DNA of 62,647 bases, taken from an uncultured Methanobrevibacter sp. (GTDB lineage: Archaea > Methanobacteriota > Methanobacteria > Methanobacteriales > Methanobacteriaceae). Shown here piece by piece: positions 31,673 to 40,444 of this stretch. The DNA is taken from NCBI RefSeq assembly GCF_902788255.1, contig NZ_CADAJR010000024.1, forward strand, positions 1 to 62,647. The letters run 5' to 3'. The position numbers and the translations under genes are program-made. Numbering within the stretch: the stretch's first letter is position 1; each line of letters starts with the position of its first letter. Under the pieces are notes generated by a model. It did not search any database. It was not told where the DNA came from and saw only the letters and a program-made list of their open reading frames with translations.

Positions 31673-32945
31673 ACAATATTGGGAGTGGGGGGAGACAAGT
31701 CCCAAAAGTAAAGATTTCTTCAATAATAGTAATGCTTGGATTAATATTGCACATGGGGCTGTCCGTTCAAGTAAAACAATTACTTGCAGTGCAAGATGGT
31801 TAAAATTTTTAAGTGAAAGTCCTCATGATGAATTTTTAATGAGCAGTAAAACTATCAGTACACTTAAACGTAATGTTTTAACTAATTTTTTTAAGATGTT
31901 AAATACTGAAGACATATGGTATCATCATGACAGGTATGAGAATATACTATATGTTGAAGATAAAACAATCTACTTGATGGGTTTTAATGATGAGGGAGCT
32001 ACTGATGTTGTTGCAGGAATGACCGTGGGTGGATGGTATGGTGATGAGTTAACCCGTAACCCTAAGTCCACTATTGAGATGGCTATAAGTAGGTGCAGTT
32101 TACCTGGAGCAAAAATGTTCCTAAACATGAACCCTTCCAACCCATATCATTTTATTTTCACTGATTATATCAACAATAAAGAATTAATAGAAAAAGGTAC
32201 TGTTAAAGTATGGAATTTCTTATTAGAAGATAATCCTAACTTACCTAAACAATATGTTGAAGAATTAATCAGAGTAAACAAGAAAAACCCATTATTTTAC
32301 AAAAGAAATATCCTTGGCCAATGGGTTATTGCCGAAGGAGCTATCTATGACATGTTTGATACTGATGTTCATGTATACAATAATCAAGTAAAAATGGATG
32401 ACATTAACATCTGCTGTGATTATGGAGTCAGCACTGTCACTACATTTGGAGTAATGGGTATTAAAAAAGACCTCGAATTTGGAAATAAATATTATTTAAT
32501 GGATGAAACTTACTATGACCGAGAGATAAAAGGAGTAGCCCAATCAGATGAGGATAGAATAGAAGATATACTCGTTTTGCAAGATAAGTATCATCTAAAT
32601 AAAAACAATACTCTGTATTTGCCTCATGATGCAGCAAGTTTAAAAGCAGCTGCTAAAAAAGATAAAAGGGTACTCTTGAAAGTCAGAACCTATGCTCCAG
32701 ATACTTATGAAGATATAACCACTATCCAAAACTTATTTGCTACTAATCGTTTTTTTATCAATCAAAGTTGCACGAATAGCATTACTCAAGCTCAAAGTTA
32801 TTGTTGGGATACTAAAGCTCAACAACGGGGAGAGGATCGGCCACTCAAAGTTGATGATCATTGTCCGGATATGTGGCGTGGAGGAATACTAGGGCCTATG
32901 AAGAAAAGAGGTGCAGTATTAAGAAAAAGAAAAGCAAGGAGTTAA
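31659..32945 (+). CDS. Terminase large subunit (PBSX-type)
   Basis: The 428-residue protein has the ATPase motor motifs AHGAVRSSKTITCSARWLKF (Walker A region, about 29-48), GGWYGDELTRNP (Walker B, about 123-134), and the nuclease domain start ICCDYGVSTVTTFGVMGI with the first catalytic Asp. The end has LPHDAAS and DDHCPDMWRGG, nuclease motifs. It packages DNA into proheads and cuts it to length. Confidence 0.88.
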   Translation: MRSSKQYWEWGETSPKSKDFFNNSNAWINIAHGAVRSSKTITCSARWLKFLSESPHDEFLMSSKTISTLKRNVLTNFFKMLNTEDIWYHHDRYENILYVEDKTIYLMGFNDEGATDVVAGMTVGGWYGDELTRNPKSTIEMAISRCSLPGAKMFLNMNPSNPYHFIFTDYINNKELIEKGTVKVWNFLLEDNPNLPKQYVEELIRVNKKNPLFYKRNILGQWVIAEGAIYDMFDTDVHVYNNQVKMDDINICCDYGVSTVTTFGVMGIKKDLEFGNKYYLMDETYYDREIKGVAQSDEDRIEDILVLQDKYHLNKNNTLYLPHDAASLKAAAKKDKRVLLKVRTYAPDTYEDITTIQNLFATNRFFINQSCTNSITQAQSYCWDTKAQQRGEDRPLKVDDHCPDMWRGGILGPMKKRGAVLRKRKARS

Positions 32946-32951
32946 AAGAAT

Positions 32952-34394
32952 ATGAAAGTTGTAACTAATCAATTTTTAAAACAAGCCGTAATTAAAAGTG
33001 TGCTTAATGAATATGATATTCGTTCACAGGAATTAAGTAAAGATGAATTGCAATATGGGGATGAAATAATCAAACCGCCATATGATCCATTCAAATTAAA
33101 CATACTACGTGAAGTATCTGGTTTACATGATATTTGCATTACCACTAAATGTGAAGATGCAATATTCAACGGCAAAAAAATCATCAACAATAAAGGTGGA
33201 GATATTCCTCCTGATTTGGAAGAATTTTTAAATGATTTTAATTTTGATGAGGAAGTTGAGAAATTTGCGGATGATGTAGAAACATTTGGTTATGCTGGTT
33301 TGGAAATACTTCGTGAAGGAAACAAAATTAAAAGTGTCAATCATATCAGTAGTTTGTATTTGCGAATGTGTAAGGATAAGAAACGTGTTGTTAATCAGAT
33401 TAATAGTGTGAAAACTTACTTTAAAGTATATGACCCAACTAATATGGAAGTTTTAAATAAAAAGACTGGAACATTTAATGAAGGTATAACTCCCGATACT
33501 ATTGCTAATGAAATCTTATGGTTTAACACTCATTCTTCAGAATCTAAAGTTTATGGTAAACCTAAATATGTTTCAGAGATTCCAGCTATTGTCACTGATA
33601 ATGCTATTGTGGAATATCAACAATCACATTTCAGAACACGGGGTGTGCCTAACTATATCATTACTATTAGTGGGAACATTGAAGAAAATGAAGATTATAG
33701 TATGGATGATTTTGAAAAGGATCTTGAGAAAGAATTCAAGGATGTTACTAATGAACCTGGGACTGCAATGGTTTTAACAATTCCGAGTGAAGATAATAAT
33801 TTAAATGTTAATGTTCATAAAATTGGAGAGGAGAAAAAAGAAGGTAGTTTTCTTGAATTAGCTGAAAGCATAGGGGATAGGATACGCCGTATTCATCGTG
33901 TGCCTCGTGAAAGACTTGGGGATAGTGAAGGTTCTGGAGTAGGGAGTAATCGTACTGAAATGTTATTAAAAAATTATAGTAAATCTACTGTGGGAACTTT
34001 ACAAAAAAGAATTGCTAATGTCATCAACAAGACTATTATCAAATATGAATTCCAGAAAACTTACATTATTATTGAGTATAATCCTGTTAATTTTGAAGAG
34101 GAAGATAATATTCTTGAAAGAGGTATTAAATTACTTCAAAATGGTGCTATGACTTTAGGAGAATTTGTTAATAGGTTTGGTGAGCCTTTTGGTTTGAATA
34201 TGGAATCTGATGATGAGTATTATGAGGCAAGGTTTATGAATAATCAAAGTCTTGATACTGTGCTGTATGGTAATGATCCTATTGATTCTGAAGGCAAGTT
34301 GAATAAGTTAATTGATGATTTTGATGAGGACATGAAGGGTATTAATGAACCTATTGATGATGATTTAGATGATGAATATCCTTTAGAAGAATAA
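32952..34394 (+). CDS. Portal protein
   Basis: The 480-residue protein directly follows terminase. It has portal features: YGDEIIKPPYDPFKLNIL, a central YGKPKYVSEIPAIVTDNAI, NEPGTAMVLTIP, and HRVPRERLGDSEGSGVGSNR, the last typical of PBSX/SPP1-type portals. The C-terminus is acidic (DDFDEDMKGINEPIDDDLDD). It forms the dodecameric ring through which DNA enters. Confidence 0.85.
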   Translation: MKVVTNQFLKQAVIKSVLNEYDIRSQELSKDELQYGDEIIKPPYDPFKLNILREVSGLHDICITTKCEDAIFNGKKIINNKGGDIPPDLEEFLNDFNFDEEVEKFADDVETFGYAGLEILREGNKIKSVNHISSLYLRMCKDKKRVVNQINSVKTYFKVYDPTNMEVLNKKTGTFNEGITPDTIANEILWFNTHSSESKVYGKPKYVSEIPAIVTDNAIVEYQQSHFRTRGVPNYIITISGNIEENEDYSMDDFEKDLEKEFKDVTNEPGTAMVLTIPSEDNNLNVNVHKIGEEKKEGSFLELAESIGDRIRRIHRVPRERLGDSEGSGVGSNRTEMLLKNYSKSTVGTLQKRIANVINKTIIKYEFQKTYIIIEYNPVNFEEEDNILERGIKLLQNGAMTLGEFVNRFGEPFGLNMESDDEYYEARFMNNQSLDTVLYGNDPIDSEGKLNKLIDDFDEDMKGINEPIDDDLDDEYPLEE

Positions 34395-34406
34395 CTCTCT
34401 ATAAAA

Positions 34407-36092
34407 ATGTACACTAATCAACAAAGAATATTATATGCAAAGCAATTAAAAAGATTACATGAATTATATGTAGTTAAAAGTAATATTCACTTAACCTATA
34501 AATATAAAAATCAAAATAAAGCTATTGCTAATGCTCAATCCTTGCAAGACAAAATAATCAATGCCATTATTGATGATGCAGTATATGGTAACAGTGATAA
34601 GATAAGAAACATTGATTCCACTATCCAAGAGTTAATGACTACTACCTTGGAAAATGAACGTAAACGTATACATCACAAAGATGACAGGTATGTTGACCGT
34701 GCAGTAGAGTTGAATGCTGAAAAATACAGTCAAATATTGAGTAATCGTATTAACAGGGAAGCTATTAAATTAGAGCAGAAAATTGAATCTGAAATGCATA
34801 GCGGATTACATGATGGATTAAGTGAACATGAAACCCGTAAAGCATTAAAAGACAAATACGGAAACACTGCTAAAGCAAGAATCAAAAATATAATTAAAGA
34901 TAGTGTACATACCAATGAATCCAACATAGGATGGATAAATGCTTTAAATGAAGGATACTCATATAAAGTTTGGATGAATGGTCAAGGAAAAGGTAAAGTC
35001 CGAGCATGGCATCGAGCCAAACTTATTGCACCAGTACCAATTGATGAATACTTTGACATATATGGTAGTTATCATGCACAAGCAATGTATCCGGGAGATT
35101 TATATGCTGGAGCAGAAAATGTTGCTAATTGCAGATGCTGGTTAAGATATACGAACAGAAGACCTGAAGGCTTAGGGGAAAAGAAAACAGTCTTCAATAT
35201 ACCTCAAACATCATACTTGAACACATCAAATAATACAAGCAAAAACACATTTAATGAAAAGGTAAAACTAAAACCAATAGAAACAATCAAGACAACTATA
35301 TCACATACTACTAAAAAAGTAACTTCCAAGATAAAAAACATTGGACAAAAATTAACAGGAAAATTCCGAAAACAAAAAGTACATTCCAAAAAACATGATC
35401 CAAAAAAGAAAACACAAAAATCAAATTCTGGATTTAATAATTTAAATCCAAAAAATGATCCAAAATTGAATAAACATGCTCCAAAAAATAAAAATGAGGC
35501 TCCAAGGACAATAGAACAAATTAGGGAGGATATTCTAAATGATAAATCATTCACGAAATTCATTGATGAAATATTGCATCATAATAATAAAACAAAAGGA
35601 AAATTAATTGAATATTTAACTATCATCGATAAATCTCATAAAATTTTAAAAAGATTTATCAAAGGAATTAATGGGCATGTTAAAATACCAAAGAGATTTA
35701 AAAATAAGAAACTTCATATGACCATCCATAATCATATGGATGGGGCAGTTATTCCATCTTATGGGGATATGAATAATAATTTAAAACATGATGTCAAGTA
35801 TGGAATTATCACTGCTGAAACAAGATTTGGAGTAATCAAATATAATACGGAGTTATCATTATCTCAAAAAAAGATTGTATTGGCGATTCATTCAACTTTT
35901 GAAGTCATGATTTTTGATGATTTTGAGAGGATTGAATCTAAAAAGATTAAGGATATTGAAAGAGGAAGTGAAGAGTATGATAAGTTATTTTATAAGTTTG
36001 TTTCTCGAAATATCAATAAATATGTGGATGAGTTTAATGCTAGACTAAAAGTTTATAATATTGAAATTACATATATTAATATAAAAAGGTGA
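34407..36092 (+). CDS. Minor head protein (Mu gpF/SPP1 gp7-like) with toxin-like C-terminal domain
   Basis: The 561-residue protein has an N-terminal head-morphogenesis domain (about 1-255) with HTNESNIGWINALNEGYSYK, MYPGDLYAGAENVANCRCWL. A basic, low-complexity linker (about 275-380) follows. The C-terminal domain has KKLHMTIHNHMDGAVIPSYG, DMNNNLKHDVKYGIITA, resembling the HNHP..S..D pattern of JAB-like or phage-head-linked toxin domains. A small gene of immunity-protein size follows at once. The head role is well supported; the toxin call is by motif only. Confidence 0.72.
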   Translation: MYTNQQRILYAKQLKRLHELYVVKSNIHLTYKYKNQNKAIANAQSLQDKIINAIIDDAVYGNSDKIRNIDSTIQELMTTTLENERKRIHHKDDRYVDRAVELNAEKYSQILSNRINREAIKLEQKIESEMHSGLHDGLSEHETRKALKDKYGNTAKARIKNIIKDSVHTNESNIGWINALNEGYSYKVWMNGQGKGKVRAWHRAKLIAPVPIDEYFDIYGSYHAQAMYPGDLYAGAENVANCRCWLRYTNRRPEGLGEKKTVFNIPQTSYLNTSNNTSKNTFNEKVKLKPIETIKTTISHTTKKVTSKIKNIGQKLTGKFRKQKVHSKKHDPKKKTQKSNSGFNNLNPKNDPKLNKHAPKNKNEAPRTIEQIREDILNDKSFTKFIDEILHHNNKTKGKLIEYLTIIDKSHKILKRFIKGINGHVKIPKRFKNKKLHMTIHNHMDGAVIPSYGDMNNNLKHDVKYGIITAETRFGVIKYNTELSLSQKKIVLAIHSTFEVMIFDDFERIESKKIKDIERGSEEYDKLFYKFVSRNINKYVDEFNARLKVYNIEITYINIKR

Positions 36093-36096
36093 TTTG

Positions 36097-36348
36097 ATGG
36101 ATGAAATGTTTGACATTGGGATTAAAGCATCTAATTTTAAACATCTTAAAGAATTATATCATTTAGAAGATATTTCAAAGGAAGATAAACTTAAGTATCA
36201 GCAAATGTTAGAAGAAAAGAATCCTGATGTTTATGAACAAGTTTTAAATTTAAAAAAGAGATTGGAATCTGAGATTACTAATATTAAAGAAGTAATTTTG
36301 GACGGTGCAGATCCAATCATTAATGATGATTTACTTACCAATGTTTAG
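36097..36348 (+). CDS. Small acidic protein after the toxin-like domain (possible immunity protein)
   Basis: An 83-residue acidic helical protein (MDEMFDIGIKASNFKHLKEL), starting 4 bp after the minor head gene with AAAAGGTGATTTG as ribosome binding site. Size, charge and position fit an immunity protein for the toxin-like C-terminal domain, but no immunity family was recognised. A TTG at 36094 is in frame but less likely. Confidence 0.5.
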   Translation: MDEMFDIGIKASNFKHLKELYHLEDISKEDKLKYQQMLEEKNPDVYEQVLNLKKRLESEITNIKEVILDGADPIINDDLLTNV

Positions 36349-36686
36349 TTTTTCTTATTTTTTATTCTTATTTTGTTCATTAGTAAACCTTAAATTCTCG
36401 TGGTTTTTGTGTTTAGTGTTTAAAATTTAATTCTAATTTTTATCGTATTGTTCATAATTAGTAACTATTTTTCATATTAACCTTATTTTTTAAAATTTTA
36501 CCTCTTTTTCTAATTCGTTACAGTGTCTTTTGAAGGAGGAAGGAAAAAAATATTTTATTTTTAAATATGGTTTTTTTCTATTTCCCAAAAAATATTATCA
36601 CTTAACCTGAAGTTTTTTTCTTTTCTTCTTTATTTCTACACTCTCTCATCTTTCAAATAGAGATAATATAAAAAGAAACGTAGGTA
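36349..36686. other. Non-coding gap with copy 2 of the TTCGTTACAGTG element
   Basis: No gene on either strand. The gap is T-rich. The element TTCGTTACAGTG lies at 36514-36525 and TTTTGAAGG at 36528-36536, preceded by TTACCTCTTTTTCTAA, nearly the same as the copy at 30107. AGATAATATAAAAAG (36660-36674) may be a TATA box for the protease and capsid genes. Confidence 0.6.
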
Positions 36687-37040
36687 TTGAATCGTATGAT
36701 TATCAAAGGTCCTATTCTCATACCTGGAGTTCCAGACCAATCAGGTGACATACTTGATGAAGAAACTATCCGTAAAGCAGCTATAATCATTGCCCGTAAT
36801 GGAGTACTTATTGATGTTCAGCATACTCTAAGGAATGTGGGTAAGATACTTGAATTATATGTGCTTGATGCTCCTACTCCATGGATGACTGGTTCATTAC
36901 CTAAAGGAACTGTCATGGTGAGTATTGATGTTCATGATGAGGATATTCAACAAGGAATACGTGATCATAAATTAAATGGTTTCAGTATTCTTGCAGCTCC
37001 CACTAGGTATATGGATGAATTAGATAGGGGGATTACATAA
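36687..37040 (+). CDS. XkdF-type prohead protease/scaffold, N-terminal part
   Basis: A 117-residue protein from TTG 36687 or ATG 36696. GPILIPGVPDQSGDILDEET and GSLPKGTVMVSIDVHDEDIQ, then DHKLNGFSILAAP, match the first part of XkdF-like proteins of PBSX-type viruses. The family normally continues with a conserved SIVDEPxHPLA-like segment, which here is in the next reading frame. It therefore appears split into two polypeptides. Confidence 0.62.
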   Translation: MNRMIIKGPILIPGVPDQSGDILDEETIRKAAIIIARNGVLIDVQHTLRNVGKILELYVLDAPTPWMTGSLPKGTVMVSIDVHDEDIQQGIRDHKLNGFSILAAPTRYMDELDRGIT

Positions 37041-37042
37041 GT

Positions 37043-37735
37043 ATGAGTCTTGAATTTAAAGATATTGGTGAATGGACTCCTTCAGCAATCAGTATTGTTG
37101 ATGTACCATATCATCCTTTAGCTTATTTTGAAGTGTATGAGAATGATGAAGAATTTGTGAAAAAATTTAAAGAAAATAAGGTGAAATCTATGTCAAATAA
37201 TCAGAATAGTCAAGAAGGCAATGTAACTATGAGTGAAGGCTTTTTTGAAGGTTTGTTAAATAGGGTAGTTGGTAAAAGTAATCCTGAACCTCAAGCAAAT
37301 CCTGCACCTGCACCACAACAAAGTAATGGTGAAAGTGAAGTTACTAATGCGGAAATTTTAGCTGAAATTCAAAAACAGAATGAAAGAATAACTGCATTAG
37401 AAAATGGTCAAAACCAAAACCAGAATCAAGGTCCAAGTCAAGGTGGAGAGGATCCAACTCAAAATAATGACTCTGAACAAAATGAGAAAAACAATGAGCA
37501 AAATAATAATGGGGAAACCAATCCTCAAAATGGAACAGATCCAACTCCTCAAACTGTGGAATTACCATTAAATCCAGATGGAACATTAAACCTTGAAGAC
37601 GGTGCTGTTGCAAAATATCTTCCAAGGGGAACTGGAAACAGTCAATCCATCGATGTAGACCTTAATCGTGGAACTCCTTCCGATAAATCCTTGAATGAAA
37701 GGTCTGGAAGAAATGCAAATGGTATGAGTTGGTAA
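37043..37735 (+). CDS. XkdF-type C-terminal part fused to a scaffold-like region
   Basis: A 230-residue protein. It begins FKDIGEWTPSAISIVDVPYH, the expected continuation of the upstream XkdF-like gene. The middle has a coiled coil (TNAEILAEIQKQNERITALE), then a long Gln/Asn-rich tract, and a C-terminal segment, typical of capsid scaffolds. It lies in a different frame from 36687-37040, two bases after that stop; GGGGG at 37027 may be its ribosome binding site. Confidence 0.6.
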   Translation: MSLEFKDIGEWTPSAISIVDVPYHPLAYFEVYENDEEFVKKFKENKVKSMSNNQNSQEGNVTMSEGFFEGLLNRVVGKSNPEPQANPAPAPQQSNGESEVTNAEILAEIQKQNERITALENGQNQNQNQGPSQGGEDPTQNNDSEQNEKNNEQNNNGETNPQNGTDPTPQTVELPLNPDGTLNLEDGAVAKYLPRGTGNSQSIDVDLNRGTPSDKSLNERSGRNANGMSW

Positions 37736-37782
37736 AAATAAGAGAATTTATTTTAAATTAAAGCTTAAAAGGTGAATTAATC

Positions 37783-38787
37783 ATGGCATTAACAATGGTT
37801 GAAAATGAAATTAAAAAAAGTGTTAATTTAGGTAAAAAATTCGTTATTAAGTTTGTAGATATTGGACAAGGTGAAGGTAAACTTAATGATGGTGTTTTAC
37901 AAGCAGAAAAAGCAGATACTTATCTTCAACACTTGGATGAGCAAGCAGTATTCTTGAATAGAACTAAAAGAATTTTATCTACTAATCATAAAAGACAGTT
38001 AGATAAAATGGAATTGAAAGTAGAATTAGAAGCTGGAAGAATTGAAGGTGTGCCTCAAACCTTATCTGATTCCCAAGACCCGAATTTCTCAAGCAGATTC
38101 TTCAATGCTGAAGAATTAAGAGCATTAACTGGTTTACATACTACTGTAATGAAAGACAGTATTGAAGGTGCAGGTTTCATGAATACTTTAACTAATAGAT
38201 TTGCAGTAGCAAACGGTTTGGCATTAGAAAGAATCCTTATTTATGGAGATAAATCTTCCAATGAAAATGTTAAATCTGGATATAAAGTAATTGATGGTAT
38301 TTGTAAAAAGATAGGTACTGATGCAGATATTAAAAATGAAACAGTTGATTTAACTGCTGAAGATTCCAGTCCAGTTCAGGAATTCCTTAGATTTTTAGAC
38401 TTGTTCCCAGATGTGTACAAAGTGGATGGTGGAATGGCTTGTTTTGCACCATACAAATTTGTAAGTGCAGTACGTAGGGATCTTGTAACTAATCATTACA
38501 GGTATAATATTGATGCATCTATCAGTCAAGATGGGGTTCCAATGCTTGAAAATGTTCCATTAATTAGTGTACCTCAGTTCAGTGTTCCGACTAATGGTTT
38601 CACTAAAAAACCAATTATTCTTACACATAAAGAAAATATCCAATGGTTAGCAGACCCAGATGATATTCTTGTACAATCAGCATTTAACCTCCGTTCCAAT
38701 ACATGGGATATTGCTTCCACAATGTACAATGATATCAACTTTGAACAGGAAGATGCTTCTGCCCTTGCATGGTTAAAGGAAGCATAA
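37783..38787 (+). CDS. Major capsid protein (HK97 fold)
   Basis: The 334-residue protein follows the scaffold gene and has typical capsid features, such as FVDIGQGEGKLNDGVLQAEK, NRFAVANGLALERILIYGDK and DVYKVDGGMACFAPYKFVSAVR, with no enzymatic motifs. Its gene has a strong leader (AAAAGGTGAATTAATC). Its last 19 bases overlap the Ig-like frame at 38769. Assignment rests on position, length and pattern. Confidence 0.82.
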   Translation: MALTMVENEIKKSVNLGKKFVIKFVDIGQGEGKLNDGVLQAEKADTYLQHLDEQAVFLNRTKRILSTNHKRQLDKMELKVELEAGRIEGVPQTLSDSQDPNFSSRFFNAEELRALTGLHTTVMKDSIEGAGFMNTLTNRFAVANGLALERILIYGDKSSNENVKSGYKVIDGICKKIGTDADIKNETVDLTAEDSSPVQEFLRFLDLFPDVYKVDGGMACFAPYKFVSAVRRDLVTNHYRYNIDASISQDGVPMLENVPLISVPQFSVPTNGFTKKPIILTHKENIQWLADPDDILVQSAFNLRSNTWDIASTMYNDINFEQEDASALAWLKEA

Positions 38788-39062
38788 TCCCTTCAGTTAC
38801 TCCTGAACCAGTAACACATAACATTTCAGTATCTGTAACTGATGGAACAGATCCAATTGAAAATGTTGATGTAATATTAGAAGACTCTAATGAAACTCAA
38901 TATACTGGTAAAACAGGTAGTGCTGGAGGGTGCACAATAAGTAATGTTCCAGAAGGAACATATAGTGTAGTTGCAACTGCAACAGGTTATAATGAATACA
39001 CTGGAACATTAACTGTAGATGAAAATACTAGCACACTTGCAATTACTTTAACAGCAACATAA
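38769..39062 (+). CDS. Ig-like/carboxypeptidase-regulatory-like domain, out-of-frame extension of the capsid protein
   Basis: A 97-residue frame encoding NISVSVTDGTDPIENVDVIL, GSAGGCTISNVPEGTYSVV and GTLTVDENTSTLAITLTAT, a single Ig-like beta sandwich. It is closely similar to the C-terminal domain of the tail tube protein (both have GSAGGCT). It is in the -1 frame relative to the capsid gene and overlaps its end; the ATG at 38769 has no ribosome binding site. A -1 ribosomal shift near TTAAAGG (38773-38779) would fuse it to the capsid protein. Confidence 0.65.
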   Translation: MVKGSIIPSVTPEPVTHNISVSVTDGTDPIENVDVILEDSNETQYTGKTGSAGGCTISNVPEGTYSVVATATGYNEYTGTLTVDENTSTLAITLTAT

Positions 39063-39082
39063 TAAAAAGGAGGATTTTAGTC

Positions 39083-39448
39083 TTGTCATATTGTACTGTA
39101 AAAGATGTAACAAAAATATCTGGAATCAAACCTAAAAATTTAGGTTACAAAGATAAAGAAGAGGAATTTGAACAGTTAATCACTGAATGGATTTCACAAA
39201 GTGAAAGTTTAATTAATTCCTATTGTCATAAAAAATGGGAAGAGGAAACTCCTGAAGCTATTAAGAATATTTGTGCACGTTTAACAAGTAACATTATAGC
39301 TTTTCATTTGTCACGTGGTGAAAATCCAATTAAAAAAGTCAATGATTACACTACTAAAATTTATTCAAGTGAAGTCTTTACAGATGATTTAAAACAAGAC
39401 TTAAAACCTTTTAAGAAATCATCCCGAATAAAAGTATTTAAAATCTGA
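39083..39448 (+). CDS. Head-tail connector protein
   Basis: A 121-residue helical protein from a TTG start, set by AAAGGAGG at 39065-39072. CTVKDVTKISGIKPKNLGYK and EFEQLITEWISQSESLINSY are typical of gp6/gp15-type connector adaptors. It lies in the expected place between capsid and tail genes. Confidence 0.65.
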   Translation: MSYCTVKDVTKISGIKPKNLGYKDKEEEFEQLITEWISQSESLINSYCHKKWEEETPEAIKNICARLTSNIIAFHLSRGENPIKKVNDYTTKIYSSEVFTDDLKQDLKPFKKSSRIKVFKI

Positions 39449-39454
39449 TCAATT

Positions 39455-39886
39455 ATGGTTACTATTCATATTAAAGTTGATGCATCTAATGTTCATGTAA
39501 GTGAAAATGGTGTTGCTTTTAAGAATAAATTGTTGGATCAACTCAGTAAAAATACTAAAACTTTATTGGAAAAGAATACTCCAAGACACTCTGGTCATGG
39601 TGCTAGTAATTACAAGATTGTTAAATCTACTGATAAACATGAAGTAATTAATAATGCACATTATTTGGTCTTCCCAAATGATGGTACTGGAATTTATGGT
39701 CCACGTCATGCACCTATACGGCCTAAAAGAGCAAAAGTATTACACTTCCATTGGAGAGGTAGGGAATGGTTTCTTAAATCTGTTAAAGGTCAAAAACCTA
39801 AAAAATTCGTGGAAAGGAGTATGACGGAAGTAATCCGGTCTATTGAAAGTGCAGTGATAATTGCTAAAAAAGGAACATTAGAATAA
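39455..39886 (+). CDS. HK97 gp10-like head-tail joining protein
   Basis: A 143-residue protein. LLDQLSKNTKTLLEKNTPRH and SGHGASNYKIVKSTDKHEVI, followed by NNAHYLVFPNDGTGIYGPRH, are the pattern of HK97 gp10 family tail-completion proteins. Position between connector and tail terminator supports this. Confidence 0.72.
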   Translation: MVTIHIKVDASNVHVSENGVAFKNKLLDQLSKNTKTLLEKNTPRHSGHGASNYKIVKSTDKHEVINNAHYLVFPNDGTGIYGPRHAPIRPKRAKVLHFHWRGREWFLKSVKGQKPKKFVERSMTEVIRSIESAVIIAKKGTLE

Positions 39887-39918
39887 AAGTGACTCTATTT
39901 ATTTAAGGTGGAAAAGAT

Positions 39919-40440
39919 ATGTTGAATATTATTGAAGGTCCTGAAGCAGTAACTCTAATGGTTAAACAATGTATTATGAATGAGTTAACTGAAGATGGAA
40001 TATTGTCTGATGTTGAAACTTTCATACCTTCTTATCGTTCTGATGACAAAATTGAAGAACCATGCATTTGGTTATTTGAACAGAAAACCACTCCTGTAAA
40101 TGGTGAGGGAAGGTTAACCGGTAACTTGAAATTACAAACTCCTTTTGAATTTTATTGTATAGTTTATGATGAAGATGACATAGAACAATCTGAATTGAAA
40201 GGTAAAAATCTTGCTGCTAGAATAGCAGCATGTATTGCTAAAAATCATATTAGGTTAATTAACGATTATGAAATTCAAGGTTTAAGACCAGTATTTGAGG
40301 AATTAACTCCAGTGGGATTTGTTGAAGATGAAGAACTTGGAGAAAAAGTACCTATAACAAAATTAAGAATTAATTTTATTTACAATGTGGATTGGAAAAT
40401 ATGTTGTCAATTTAATAAAAAAATGAATGATGGTGAATAG
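39919..40440 (+). CDS. Tail terminator-like protein
   Basis: A 173-residue alpha/beta protein in the standard position before the major tail protein. Features: VTLMVKQCIMNELTEDGILS, LKLQTPFEFYCIVYDEDD and KVPITKLRINFIYNVDW. GGTGGAAAAGAT upstream. Assigned mainly by gene order. Confidence 0.55.
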   Translation: MLNIIEGPEAVTLMVKQCIMNELTEDGILSDVETFIPSYRSDDKIEEPCIWLFEQKTTPVNGEGRLTGNLKLQTPFEFYCIVYDEDDIEQSELKGKNLAARIAACIAKNHIRLINDYEIQGLRPVFEELTPVGFVEDEELGEKVPITKLRINFIYNVDWKICCQFNKKMNDGE

Positions 40441-40444
40441 AAAT

